The notes below the pieces were generated by a model that searched no databases, was not told the DNA's origin, and saw nothing but the letters and a program-made list of their open reading frames with translations. DNA of 64,000 bases from assembly GCF_950295315.1 (NCBI RefSeq), contig NC_080181.1, positions 36,733,375 through 36,797,374 of the forward strand, read 5' to 3'. Every line of letters starts with the position of its first letter. The stretch's first letter is position 1. Made by a program: the position numbers and the translations under genes. Source of the stretch: Erinaceus europaeus (taxonomy: Eukaryota > Chordata > Mammalia > Eulipotyphla > Erinaceidae). Of this stretch, positions 1 to 11,726 are shown in pieces.

Positions 1-1120
1 CAAAAAAAAAACCTAGGAGCAATCAAGAAAAACCACCTGCACCAGTGTGCGAATCTTCAAAAAAAAAAATCGGCACAATCAAGACAAACCACTTACACCT
101 GTGTGCGAATCTAAAAAAAAAAAAAACAATCTTAGGTGCCATCAAGACAAACCAATTGTACCTGTGTGCGAATCTAGAAACAACAAACACCTGGGCGCAA
201 TCAAGACAAACCCCTTCCACTTGTGTGTGAATCTTCAAAAAAAAAATTCTAGGGGCAATCAAGACAAACCACTTACACCTGTGTGTGAATCTACAAAAAA
301 AAAACATAGGCACAAGCAAGACAAACCACTTGCACCAGTGTGAGAATCTAAAAAAAAAATCCTACGGGCAATCAAGACAAACCACTTGCACCTGTGTGTG
401 AATCTACAAAAAAAAAACCTAGGCGCAATCAAGACAAACCACTTGCACCTGTGTGCGAATCAAGAAACAACACACACCTGGGCGCAATCAAGACAAACCA
501 CTTTCACCTGTGTGCGAATATTAAAAAAAAAAATCCTAGGCGCAATCAAGACAAACCAATTGCACCTGTGTGCGAATCTTCAAAAAAAAAAACCTAGGCA
601 CAATCAAGACAAACCACGTGAACCTGTGTGCGAATCTTCAAAAAAATAACATAGGCACAATCAAGACAAACCACTTGAACCTGTGTGCGAATCTACAACA
701 AAAAAAACCAAGGCGCAATCTAGAGAAATCAATTTCACCTGTGTGCGAATCTACAAACAACACACGCCTGGGCGCAATCAAGACAAAACACTTGCACCTG
801 TGTGCGAATCTAAAAAAAAAAAAAAAAAAAACCTAGGCAAAATCAAGACAAACCACTTGCACCTCTGTGCGAATCTTCAAAAAAAAAAAACCTTAGCGTA
901 ATCAAGACAAACCACTTGCACCTGTGTGTGAATCTACAAAAAAAAACCAAGGCGCAATCAAGACAAACCACTTGCACCTGTGTGCGAATCTCCAAAAAAA
1001 AAAAAAAAACTAGGCGCAATCAAGACAAACCACTTGCACCTGTGTGCGAATCTCCAAAAAAAAAAAAAAAAACTAGGCGCAATCAAGACAAACCACTTGC
1101 ACCTGTGTGTGAATCTACAA

Positions 1121-1366
1121 AAAATAAAATCCTAGGCGCAATCAATTCAAACCACTTGCACCTGTGTGAGAAACTATAACAACACACACCTAGAGGCAAT
1201 CATGACAAACGACTTGCACCTGTGTGGGAATCTGAAAACAACACACACCTGGGCACATTCAAGTGAAACCACTTGCAACTGTGTGCAAATCTAAAAACAA
1301 CACAAACCTGGGCCGAATCAAGATCAACCAATTGCACCTGTGTGTGAATGTACAAAAAACAAAAAC
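1121..1366 (+). repeat. Five-monomer cassette, first of ~35 copies
   Basis: The fixed order is: AAAAATAAAATCCTAGG with AATCAATTCAAACC; GAAACTATAAACAACACAC; GTGTGGGAATCTGAAAACAA; CACATTCAAGTGAAACC with TTGCAACTGTGTGCAAATC; then a GGAATCAAGATCAACC monomer. The linkers use AACAACACACACCTGGG rather than an A-tract. Other starts: 2,116; 3,452; 4,549; 6,694; 8,454; 9,451; 10,558; 11,089; 13,229; 15,665; 16,877; 17,974; 20,118; 21,877; 22,874; 23,980; 24,511; 26,561; 27,668; 29,581; 30,383; 34,081; 35,512; 36,860; 39,051; 40,379; 41,509; 42,962; 45,157; 46,487; 47,614; 49,063; 54,061; 54,881. Each is ~240-250 bp except the truncated copies. Starts are accurate to a few bases. Confidence 0.85.
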
Positions 1367-2375
1367 CTAGGCGTAATCAAGACAAACCATTTGCACCTGT
1401 GTGTGGATCTACAAAAAAAACCTCGGCGCAATCATGACAAACCACTTGCACCTGTGTGCGAATCTTCAAAAAAAAATAACCTAGGCACAATCAAGACAAA
1501 CCACTTGCACCTGTGTGTGAATCTACAAAAAAAAAAAACCAAGGCGCAATCAAGACAAACCAATTGCACCTGTGTGTGAATCTACAAAAAAAATACCTAG
1601 GCGCAATGAAGACAAACCACAGGAACCTGTGTGCGAATCTCCAAAAAAAAAAAAAAAAACTAGGCGAAATCAAGACAAACCACTTACACCTGTGTGCGAA
1701 TCTAAGAAAAAAAAACAATCTTAGGCGCCATCAAGACAAACCAATTGTACCTGTGTGCGAATCTAGAAACAACAAACACCTGGGCGCAATCAAGACAAAC
1801 CCCTTGCACTTGTGTGCGAATCTTCAAAAAAAAAATTCTAGGGGCAATCAAGACAAACCACTTACACCTGTGTGTGAATCTACAAAAAAAACATAGGCAC
1901 AAGCAAGACAAACCACTTGCACCTGTTTGCGAATCTACAAAAAAAAAAAAAAAATCTTAGGCGCACTCAAGACAAACCACTTGCACCTGTGTGGGACTCT
2001 ACAAAAAAAAAACCTAGCTGCAATCAAGACAAACCACTTGCACCTGTGTGCGAATCTAAAAAAAAAATCCTAGGCGCAATCAAGACAAACCACTTGCACC
2101 TGTGTGTGAATCTACAAAAAATAAAATGCTAGGCACAATCAATTCAAATCACTTGCACCTGTGTGCGAAACTATAAACAACACACACTTGGGGTCAATCA
2201 TGACAAACCACTTGCACCTGTGTGGGAATCTATAAACAACACACAACTGGGCACATTCAAGTGAAACCACTTGCAACTGTGTGCAAATCTAAAAACAACA
2301 CACACCTGGGCGGAATCAAGATCAACCAATTGCACCTGTGAGTGAATCTACAAAAAACAAAAACCTATGCGCAAT

Positions 2376-2412
2376 CAAGACAAACCACGTGCACCTGTGA
2401 GCGAATATTCAA
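2376..2412 (+). repeat. CACGTG / GAATATTC monomer next to the cassette
   Basis: The monomer immediately after most cassettes carries the palindrome CACGTG in place of CACTTG. It also has a second palindrome, GAATATTC, in the linker. Examples of CACGTG are at ~2,388, ~4,820, ~9,722, ~15,937, ~18,246, ~26,832, ~37,131 and ~55,097. CACGTG is the hexamer bound by many bHLH proteins; binding here is only a possibility. Confidence 0.7.
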
Positions 2413-3290
2413 AAAAAAAAATAGGCGCAATCAAGAGAAACCACTTGCACCTGTGTGCGAATCTAAAAAAAAAAAACAATCCTAGGCGCCATCAAGACAA
2501 ACCACTTGCACCTGTGTGCGAATCTTCAAAAAAAAAATTATGCGTAATAAAGACAAGCCACTGCAACCTGTGTGTGAATCTACAAAAAAAAAACCTAGAC
2601 GCAATCAAGACAAACCACTTGCACCTGTGTGCGAATCTCCAAAAAAAAAAACAACTAAGCGCAATCAAGACAAACCACTTGCACCTGTGTCTGAATCTTC
2701 AAAATAAAAACATAGACACAATCAAGAAAAACCACTTTCACCTGTGTGCGAATCTACAACAAAAAAAACCAAGGCGTAATCAAGAGAAACCAATTTCACC
2801 TGTGTGCGAATCTACAAACAACACACACCTGGGCGCAATCAAGACAAAACACTTGCACCTGTGTGCGAATCTAAAAAAAAAAAAAAGAAAAACCTAGGCG
2901 TAATCAAGACAAACCACTTGCCCGGTGTGCGAATCTAAAAAAAAAAAATGCTAGGCACAATAAAGACAAACCATTTGCACCTGTGTGTGAATCTACAAAA
3001 AAAACCTAGGCGCAATCATGAGAAACCACTTGCACCTGTGTGCGAATCTTCAAAAAAGAAAACCTAGGCACAATCAAGACAAACCACTTGCACCTGTGTG
3101 TGAATCTACAAAAAAAAAAACCAAGGCGAATCAAGACAAACCAATTGCAGCTGTGTGAATCTACAAAAAAAATACCTAGGCGCAATCAAGACAAACCACT
3201 TGCACCTGTGGGCGAAACTACAAAAAATAAAATGCTAGGCGCAATCAAGACAAACCACTTGCACCTGTGTGCGAATCTAAAAAATAAAAT

Positions 3291-3347
3291 CCTAGGCGCA
3301 ATCAAGACAAACCACTTGCACCTGTGTGCGAATCTACAAAAAAAAAA
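3291..3347 (+). repeat. Reference (canonical) monomer
   Basis: This copy shows all four modules in order: CCTAGG with GCGC; AATCAAGACAAACC; CACTTGCACCTGTGTGCG; and GAATCTAC with a terminal A-tract. It contains two CANNTG hexamers (CACTTG, CACCTG). It also has a small dyad, TTGCAC and GTGCGA around the loop CTGT. In translation, two plus-strand frames and one minus-strand frame have no stop, which explains the many spurious open frames in the array. Confidence 0.9.
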
Positions 3348-5186
3348 CCTAGGCGCAATCAAGACAAACCACTTGCACCTGTGTGCGAATCTAAAAAATA
3401 AAATCCTAGGCGCAATCAAGACAAACCACTTGCACCTGTGTGCGAATCTACAAAAAATAAAATCCTCGGCGCAATCAATTCAAACCACTTGCACCTGTGT
3501 GCGAAATTATAAACAACACACACCTTGGGTCAATCATGAGAAACCACTTGCACCTGTGTGGGAATCTGAAAACAACACACACCTGGGCACATTCAAGTGA
3601 AACCACTTGCAACTGTGTGCAAATCTAAAAACAACACACACCTGGGCGGAATCAAGATGAACCAATTGCACCTGTGTGTGAATCTACAGAAAACAAAAAC
3701 CTATGCGCAGTCAAGACAAACCACGTGCACCTGTGACGGATATTCAAAAAAACAAGGCGCAATCGAGAGAAACCAATTTCACCTGTGTGCGAATCTACAA
3801 GCAACACAAACCAGGGCGCAATCAAGACAAACCAATTGCACCTGTGTGTGAATCTACAAAAAAAAAACCTAGGCGCAATCAAGACAAACCACTTGCACCT
3901 GTGTGCGAATCTCCAAAAAAAAAAAAAACTAGACGCAATCAAGACAAACCACTTGCACCTGTGTGCGATCTTCAAAAAAACAAAACTAGGCGCAATCAAG
4001 AAAAACCACTTACACCTGTGTGCGAATCTAAAAAAAAAAACAATCTTAGGCGCCATCAAGACAAACCAATTGTACCTGTGTGCGAATCTAGAAACAACAA
4101 ACACCTGGGCGCAATCAAGACAAACCCCTTGCACTTGTGTGCAAATCTTCAAAAAAAAAATTCTAGGGGCAATCAAGACAGACCCCTTACAACTGTGTGT
4201 GAATCTACAGAAAAATAAACATAGGCACAAGCAAGACAAACCACTTGCACCTGTGTGAGAATCTAAAAAAAAATCCTAGGAGCAATCAAGACAAACCACT
4301 TGCACCTGTGCGAATCTACAAAAAAAATCTTAGGCGCAATCAAGACAAACCACTTGCACCTGTGTGCGAATCTACAAAAAAAAAAAACCTAGGCGCAATC
4401 AAGACAAACCACTTGCACCTGTGTGCGAATCTACAAAAAAAAAACCTAGGCGCAATCAAGACAAACCACTTGCACCTGTGTGCGAATCTAAAAAATAAAA
4501 TCCTAGGCGCAATCAAGACAAACCACTTGCACCTGTGTGCGAATCTACAAAAACTAAAATCCTCGGCACAATCAATTCAAACCACTTGCACCTGTGTGCG
4601 AAACTATAAACAACACACACCCTGGGTCAATCATGAGAAACCACTTGCACCTGTGTGGGAATCTGAAAACAACACACACCTGGGCACATTCAAGTGAAAC
4701 CACTTGCAACTGTGTGCAAATCTAAAAACAACACACACCTGGGCGGAATCAAGATCAACCAATTGCACCTGTGTGTGAATCTACAGAAAACAAAAACCTA
4801 TGCGCAATCAAGACAAACCACGTGCACCTGTGACGAATATTCAAAAAAACAAGGCGCAATCGAGAGAAACCAATTTCACCTGTGTGCGAATCTACAAGCA
4901 ACACAAACCAGGGCGCAATCAAGACAAACCAATTGCACCTGTGTGTGAATCTACAAAAAAAAAAACCAAGGCGCAATCAAGACAAACCACTTGCACCTGT
5001 GTGCGAATCTCCAAAATAAAAAAAAAACTAGGCGCAATCAAGACAAACCACTTGCACCTGTGTGCGAATCTACAACAAAAAAAACAAGGCGTAATCAAGA
5101 GAAACCAATTGCACCTGTGTGCTAATCTACAAACAACACAAACCAGGGCGCACAAGACAAACCAATTTCACCTGTGTGTGAATCTA

Positions 5187-7333
5187 CAAAAAAAAAACCT
5201 AGGAGCAATCAAGAAAAACCACTTGCACCAGTGTGCGAATCTTCAAAAAAAAAAATCGGCACAATCAAGACAAACCACTTACACCTGTGTGCGAATCTAA
5301 AAAAAAAAAAAAACAATCTTAGGTGCCATCAAGACAAACCAATTGTACCTGTGTGCGAATCTAGAAACAACAAACACCTGGGCGCAATCAAGACAAACCC
5401 CTTCCACTTGTGTGTGAATCTTCAAAAAAAAAATTCTAGGGGCAATCAAGACAAACCACTTACACCTGTGTGTGAATCTACAAAAAAAAAAACATAGGCA
5501 CAAGCAAGACAAACCACTTGCACCAGTGTGAGAATCTAAAAAAAAAATCCTACGGGCAATCAAGACAAACCACTTGCACCTGTGTGTGAATCTACAAAAA
5601 AAAAACCTAGGCGCAATCAAGACAAACCACTTGCACCTGTGTGCGAATCAAGAAACAACACACACCTGGGCGCAATCAAGACAAACCACTTTCACCTGTG
5701 TGCGAATATTAAAAAAAAAAATCCTAGGCGCAATCAAGACAAACCAATTGCACCTGTGTGCGAATCTTCAAAAAAAAAAAAACCTAGGCACAATCAAGAC
5801 AAACCACGTGAACCTGTGTGCGAATCTTCAAAAAAATAACATAGGCACAATCAAGACAAACCACTTGAACCTGTGTGCGAATCTACAACAAAAAAAACCA
5901 AGGCGCAATCTAGAGAAACCAATTTCACCTGTGTGCGAATCTACAAGCAACACAAACCAGGGCGCAATCAAGACAAACCAATTGCACCTGTGTGTGAATC
6001 TAGAAAAAAAAAACCTAGGCGCAATCAAGACAAACCACTTGCACCTGTGTGCGAATCTCCAAAAAAAAAAAAACTAGACGCAATCAAGACAAACCACTTG
6101 CACCTGTGTGCGATCTTCAAAAAAACAAAACTAGGCGCAATCAAGAAAAACCACTTACACCTGTGTGCGAATCTAAAAAAAAAAACAATCTTAGGCGCCA
6201 TCAAGACAAACCAATTGTACCTGTGTGCGAATCTAGAAACAACAAACACCTGGGCGCAATCAAGACAAACCCCTTGCACTTGTGTGCAAATCTTCAAAAA
6301 AAAAATTCTAGGGGCAATCAAGACAGACCCCTTACAACTGTGTGTGAATCTACAGAAAAATAAACATAGGCACAAGCAAGACAAACCACTTGCACCTGTG
6401 TGAGAATCTAAAAAAAAATCCTAGGAGCAATCAAGACAAACCACTTGCACCTGTGCGAATCTACAAAAAAAATCTTAGGCGCAATCAAGACAAACCACTT
6501 GCACCTGTGTGCGAATCTAAAAAAAAAACAAATCTAGGCGCCATTAAGACAAACCACTTGCACCTGTGTGCGAATCTACAAAAAAAAAACCTAGGCGCAA
6601 TCAAGACAAACCACTTGCACCTGTGTGCGAATCTAAAAAATAAAATCCTAGGCGCAATCAAGACAAACCACTTGCACCTGTGTGCGAATCTACAAAAAAT
6701 AAAATCCTCGGCACAATCAATTCAAACCACTTGCACCTGTGTGCGAAACTATAAACAACACACACCCTGGGTCAATCATGAGAAACCACTTGCACCTGTG
6801 TGGGAATCTGAAAACAACACACACCTGGGCACATTCAAGTGAAACCACTTGCAACTGTGTGCAAATCTAAAAACAACACACACCTGGGCGGAATCAAGAT
6901 CAACCAATTGCACCTGTGTGTGAATCTACAGAAAACAAAAACCTATGCGCAATCAAGACAAACCACGTGCACCTGTGACGAATATTCAAAAAAACAAGGC
7001 GCAATCGAGAGAAACCAATTTCACCTGTGTGCGAATCTACAAGCAACACAAACCAGGGCGCAATCAAGACAAACCAATTGCACCTGTGTGTGAATCTACA
7101 AAAAAAAAAACCAAGGCGCAATCAAGACAAACCACTTGCACCTGTGTGCGAATCTCCAAAATAAAAAAAAAAACTAGGCGCAATCAAGACAAACCACTTG
7201 CACCTGTGTGCGAATCTACAACAAAAAAAAACAAGGCGTAATCAAGAGAAACCAATTGCACCTGTGTGCTAATCTACAAACAACACAAACCAGGGCGCAC
7301 AAGACAAACCAATTTCACCTGTGTGTGAATCTA
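5187..7333 (+). repeat. Higher-order block S2 (short, 2,147 bp)
   Basis: The first ~735 bp equal the head of the long blocks. The rest equals the last ~1.4 kb of L1 (~3,775-5,186). About 3.0 kb of the long-block middle is missing, with the junction near 5,918-5,926. There the sequence has the head-type CTAGAG immediately followed by the tail-type AAACCAATTTC and the AAGCAACACAAACC linker. It contains one cassette, at 6,694-6,941. No gene is present. Confidence 0.8.
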
Positions 7334-10300
7334 CAAAAAAAAAACCTAGGAGCAATCAAGAAAAACCACCTGCACCAGTGTGCGAATCTTCAAAAAAAAA
7401 AATCGGCACAATCAAGACAAACCACTTACACCTGTGTGCGAATCTAAAAAAAAAAAAAAACAATCTTAGGTGCCATCAAGACAAACCAATTGTACCTGTG
7501 TGCGAATCTAGAAACAACAAACACCTGGGCGCAATCAAGACAAACCCCTTCCACTTGTGTGTGAATCTTCAAAAAAAAAATTCTAGGGGCAATCAAGACA
7601 AACCACTTACACCTGTGTGTGAATCTACAAAAAAAAAACATAGGCACAAGCAAGACAAACCACTTGCACCAGTGTGAGAATCTAAAAAAAAAATCCTACG
7701 GGCAATCAAGACAAACCACTTGCACCTGTGTGTGAATCTACAAAAAAAAAACCTAGGCGCAATCAAGACAAACCACTTGCACCTGTGTGCGAATCAAGAA
7801 ACAACACACACCTGGGCGCAATCAAGACAAACCACTTTCACCTGTGTGCGAATATTAAAAAAAAAAATCCTAGGCGCAATCAAGACAAACCAATTGCACC
7901 TGTGTGCGAATCTTCAAAAAAAAAAACCTAGGCACAATCAAGACAAACCACGTGAACCTGTGTGCGAATCTTCAAAAAAATAACATAGGCACAATCAAGA
8001 CAAACCACTTGAACCTGTGTGCGAATCTACAACAAAAAAAACCAAGGCGCAATCTAGAGAAATCAATTTCACCTGTGTGCGAATCTACAAACAACACACG
8101 CCTGGGCGCAATCAAGACAAAACACTTGCACCTGTGTGCGAATCTAAAAAAAAAAAAAAAAAAAACCTAGGCAAAATCAAGACAAACCACTTGCACCTCT
8201 GTGCGAATCTTCAAAAAAAAAAAACCTTAGCGTAATCAAGACAAACCACTTGCACCTGTGTGTGAATCTACAAAAAAAAACCAAGGCGCAATCAAGACAA
8301 ACCACTTGCACCTGTGTGCGAATCTCCAAAAAAAAAAAAAAAACTAGGCGCAATCAAGACAAACCACTTGCACCTGTGTGCGAATCTCCAAAAAAAAAAA
8401 AAAAAAACTAGGCGCAATCAAGACAAACCACTTGCACCTGTGTGTGAATCTACAAAAAATAAAATCCTAGGCGCAATCAATTCAAACCACTTGCACCTGT
8501 GTGAGAAACTATAACAACACACACCTAGAGGCAATCATGACAAACGACTTGCACCTGTGTGGGAATCTGAAAACAACACACACCTGGGCACATTCAAGTG
8601 AAACCACTTGCAACTGTGTGCAAATCTAAAAACAACACAAACCTGGGCCGAATCAAGATCAACCAATTGCACCTGTGTGTGAATGTACAAAAAACAAAAA
8701 CCTAGGCGTAATCAAGACAAACCATTTGCACCTGTGTGTGGATCTACAAAAAAAACCTCGGCGCAATCATGACAAACCACTTGCACCTGTGTGCGAATCT
8801 TCAAAAAAAAATAACCTAGGCACAATCAAGACAAACCACTTGCACCTGTGTGTGAATCTACAAAAAAAAAAAACCAAGGCGCAATCAAGACAAACCAATT
8901 GCACCTGTGTGTGAATCTACAAAAAAAATACCTAGGCGCAATGAAGACAAACCACAGGAACCTGTGTGCGAATCTCCAAAAAAAAAAAAAAAAACTAGGC
9001 GAAATCAAGACAAACCACTTACACCTGTGTGCGAATCTAAGAAAAAAAAACAATCTTAGGCGCCATCAAGACAAACCAATTGTACCTGTGTGCGAATCTA
9101 GAAACAACAAACACCTGGGCGCAATCAAGACAAACCCCTTGCACTTGTGTGCGAATCTTCAAAAAAAAAATTCTAGGGGCAATCAAGACAAACCACTTAC
9201 ACCTGTGTGTGAATCTACAAAAAAAACATAGGCACAAGCAAGACAAACCACTTGCACCTGTTTGCGAATCTACAAAAAAAAAAAAAAAATCTTAGGCGCA
9301 CTCAAGACAAACCACTTGCACCTGTGTGGGACTCTACAAAAAAAAAACCTAGCTGCAATCAAGACAAACCACTTGCACCTGTGTGCGAATCTAAAAAAAA
9401 AATCCTAGGCGCAATCAAGACAAACCACTTGCACCTGTGTGTGAATCTACAAAAAATAAAATGCTAGGCACAATCAATTCAAATCACTTGCACCTGTGTG
9501 CGAAACTATAAACAACACACACTTGGGGTCAATCATGACAAACCACTTGCACCTGTGTGGGAATCTATAAACAACACACAACTGGGCACATTCAAGTGAA
9601 ACCACTTGCAACTGTGTGCAAATCTAAAAACAACACACACCTGGGCGGAATCAAGATCAACCAATTGCACCTGTGAGTGAATCTACAAAAAACAAAAACC
9701 TATGCGCAATCAAGACAAACCACGTGCACCTGTGAGCGAATATTCAAAAAAAAAAATAGGCGCAATCAAGAGAAACCACTTGCACCTGTGTGCGAATCTA
9801 AAAAAAAAAAAACAATCCTAGGCGCCATCAAGACAAACCACTTGCACCTGTGTGCGAATCTTCAAAAAAAAAATTATGCGTAATAAAGACAAGCCACTGC
9901 AACCTGTGTGTGAATCTACAAAAAAAAAACCTAGACGCAATCAAGACAAACCACTTGCACCTGTGTGCGAATCTCCCAAAAAAAAAACAACTAAGCGCAA
10001 TCAAGACAAACCACTTGCACCTGTGTCTGAATCTTCAAAATAAAAACATAGACACAATCAAGAAAAACCACTTTCACCTGTGTGCGAATCTACAACAAAA
10101 AAAACCAAGGCGTAATCAAGAGAAACCAATTTCACCTGTGTGCGAATCTACAAACAACACACACCTGGGCGCAATCAAGACAAAACACTTGCACCTGTGT
10201 GCGAATCTAAAAAAAAAAAAAAGAAAAACCTAGGCGTAATCAAGACAAACCACTTGCCCGGTGTGCGAATCTAAAAAAAAAAAATGCTAGGCACAATAAA

Positions 10301-11726
10301 GACAAACCATTTGCACCTGTGTGTGAATCTACAAAAAAAACCTAGGCGCAATCATGAGAAACCACTTGCACCTGTGTGCGAATCTTCAAAAAAGAAAACC
10401 TAGGCACAATCAAGACAAACCACTTGCACCTGTGTGTGAATCTACAAAAAAAAAAACCAAGGCGAATCAAGACAAACCAATTGCAGCTGTGTGAATCTAC
10501 AAAAAAAATACCTAGGCGCAATCAAGACAAACCACTTGCACCTGTGGGCGAAACTACAAAAAATAAAATGCTAGGCGCAATCAAGACAAACCACTTGCAC
10601 CTGTGTGCGAAACTATAAACAACACACACTTGGGGTCACTCACGATAAACCACTTGCACCCGTGTGGGAATCTATAAACAACACACAACTGGGCACATTC
10701 AAGTGAAACCACTTGCAACTGCGTGCAAAAAAACTGCGTCTAAAAACAACACACACCTGGGCGGAATCAAGATCAACCAATTGCACCTGTGTGTGAATCT
10801 ACAAAAAACAAACACCTATGCGTAATCAAGACTAACCACGTGCACCTGTGAGCGAATATTTAAAAAAAAATAGGCGAAATCAAGAGAAACCACTTGCACC
10901 TGTGTGCGAATCTAAAAAAAAAACAAATCTAGGCGCCATTAAGACAAACCACTTGCACCTGTGTGCGAATCTACAAAAAAAAAACCTAGGCGCAATCAAG
11001 ACAAACCACTTGCACCTGTGTGCGAATCTAAAAAATAAAATCCTAGGCGCAATCAAGACAAACCACTTGCACCTGTGTGCGAATCTACAAAAAATAAAAT
11101 CCTCGGCACAATCAATTCAAACCACTTGCACCTGTGTGCGAAACTATAAACAACACACACCCTGGGTCAATCATGAGAAACCACTTGCACCTGTGTGGGA
11201 ATCTGAAAACAACAGACACCTGGGCACATTCAAGTGAAACCACTTGCAACTGTGTGCAAATCTAAAAACAACACACACCTGGGCGGAATCAAGATCAACC
11301 AATTGCACCTGTGTGTGAATCTACAGAAAACAAAAACCTATGCGCAATCAAGACAAACCACGTGCACCTGTGACGAATATTCAAAAAAACAAGGCGCAAT
11401 CGAGAGAAACCAATTTCACCTGTGTGCGAATCTACAAGCAACACAAACCAGGGCGCAATCAAGACAAACCAATTGCACCTGTGTGTGAATCTACAAAAAA
11501 AAAAACCAAGGCGCAATCAAGACAAACCACTTGCACCTGTGTGCGAATCTCCAAAATAAAAAAAAAACTAGGCGCAATCAAGACAAACCACTTGCACCTG
11601 TGTGCGAATCTACAACAAAAAAAACAAGGCGTAATCAAGAGAAACCAATTGCACCTGTGTGCTAATCTACAAACAACACAAACCAGGGCGCACAAGACAA
11701 ACCAATTTCACCTGTGTGTGAATCTA
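7334..11726 (+). repeat. Higher-order block L3 (long, 4,393 bp)
   Basis: It is collinear with L1 to about 10,575 and with L7 (20,758-25,150, same length) throughout. With L7 it shares an aberrant monomer near 10,718-10,745, where CTGCGT is duplicated around a short A-run. It carries cassettes at 8,454, 9,451, 10,558 and 11,089. One visible difference from L7 is AATCAAGAC at ~10,580 where L7 has AATCAATTC at ~24,001. No gene is present. Confidence 0.8.
10710..10750 (+). repeat. Aberrant cassette monomer with internal CTGCGT duplication
   Basis: Instead of ACTGTGTGCAAATC, the monomer reads ACTGCGTGCAAAAAAACTG and then repeats CGTC before the AAAAACAAC linker. The same lesion is present at ~24,140-24,168 in L7. 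It is absent from the equivalent place in L8 (~27,830), which has only the CTGCGTGCAAATC substitution. It is useful as a copy-specific marker. Confidence 0.8.

Larger units (their letters stand above)
1..5186 (+). repeat. Higher-order block L1 (long, 5,186 bp)
   Basis: Its head, an A-tract then CCTAGGAGCAATCAAG, is the same marker that begins the seven later blocks. Bases 1 to ~3,240 are collinear with 7,334-~10,575 and 20,758-~23,995. Bases ~3,240-5,186 instead match the end of block L5 (~16,664-18,612) at an offset of ~13,425. L1 is therefore a composite of the two long-block types. It carries four copies of the five-monomer cassette, at 1,121, 2,116, 3,452 and 4,549. Position 1 coincides with the marker, so the true block may extend to the left of the window. 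No gene is present. Confidence 0.8.

Noticed and set aside
3311..3340. CENP-B box
   Set aside because: The minus strand has TTCGCACACAGGTGC, which begins with TTCG but lacks the required A and CGGG positions of the CENP-B box.
3291..3347. tRNA-like A and B boxes followed by an A-tail (SINE origin)
   Set aside because: AGGCGCAATCA matches the A-box consensus at 9 of 11 positions and TGTGCGAATCT the B-box at 8 of 11. With several mismatches, close spacing and no tRNA fold, chance is the simpler explanation. A SINE-fragment origin cannot be excluded.
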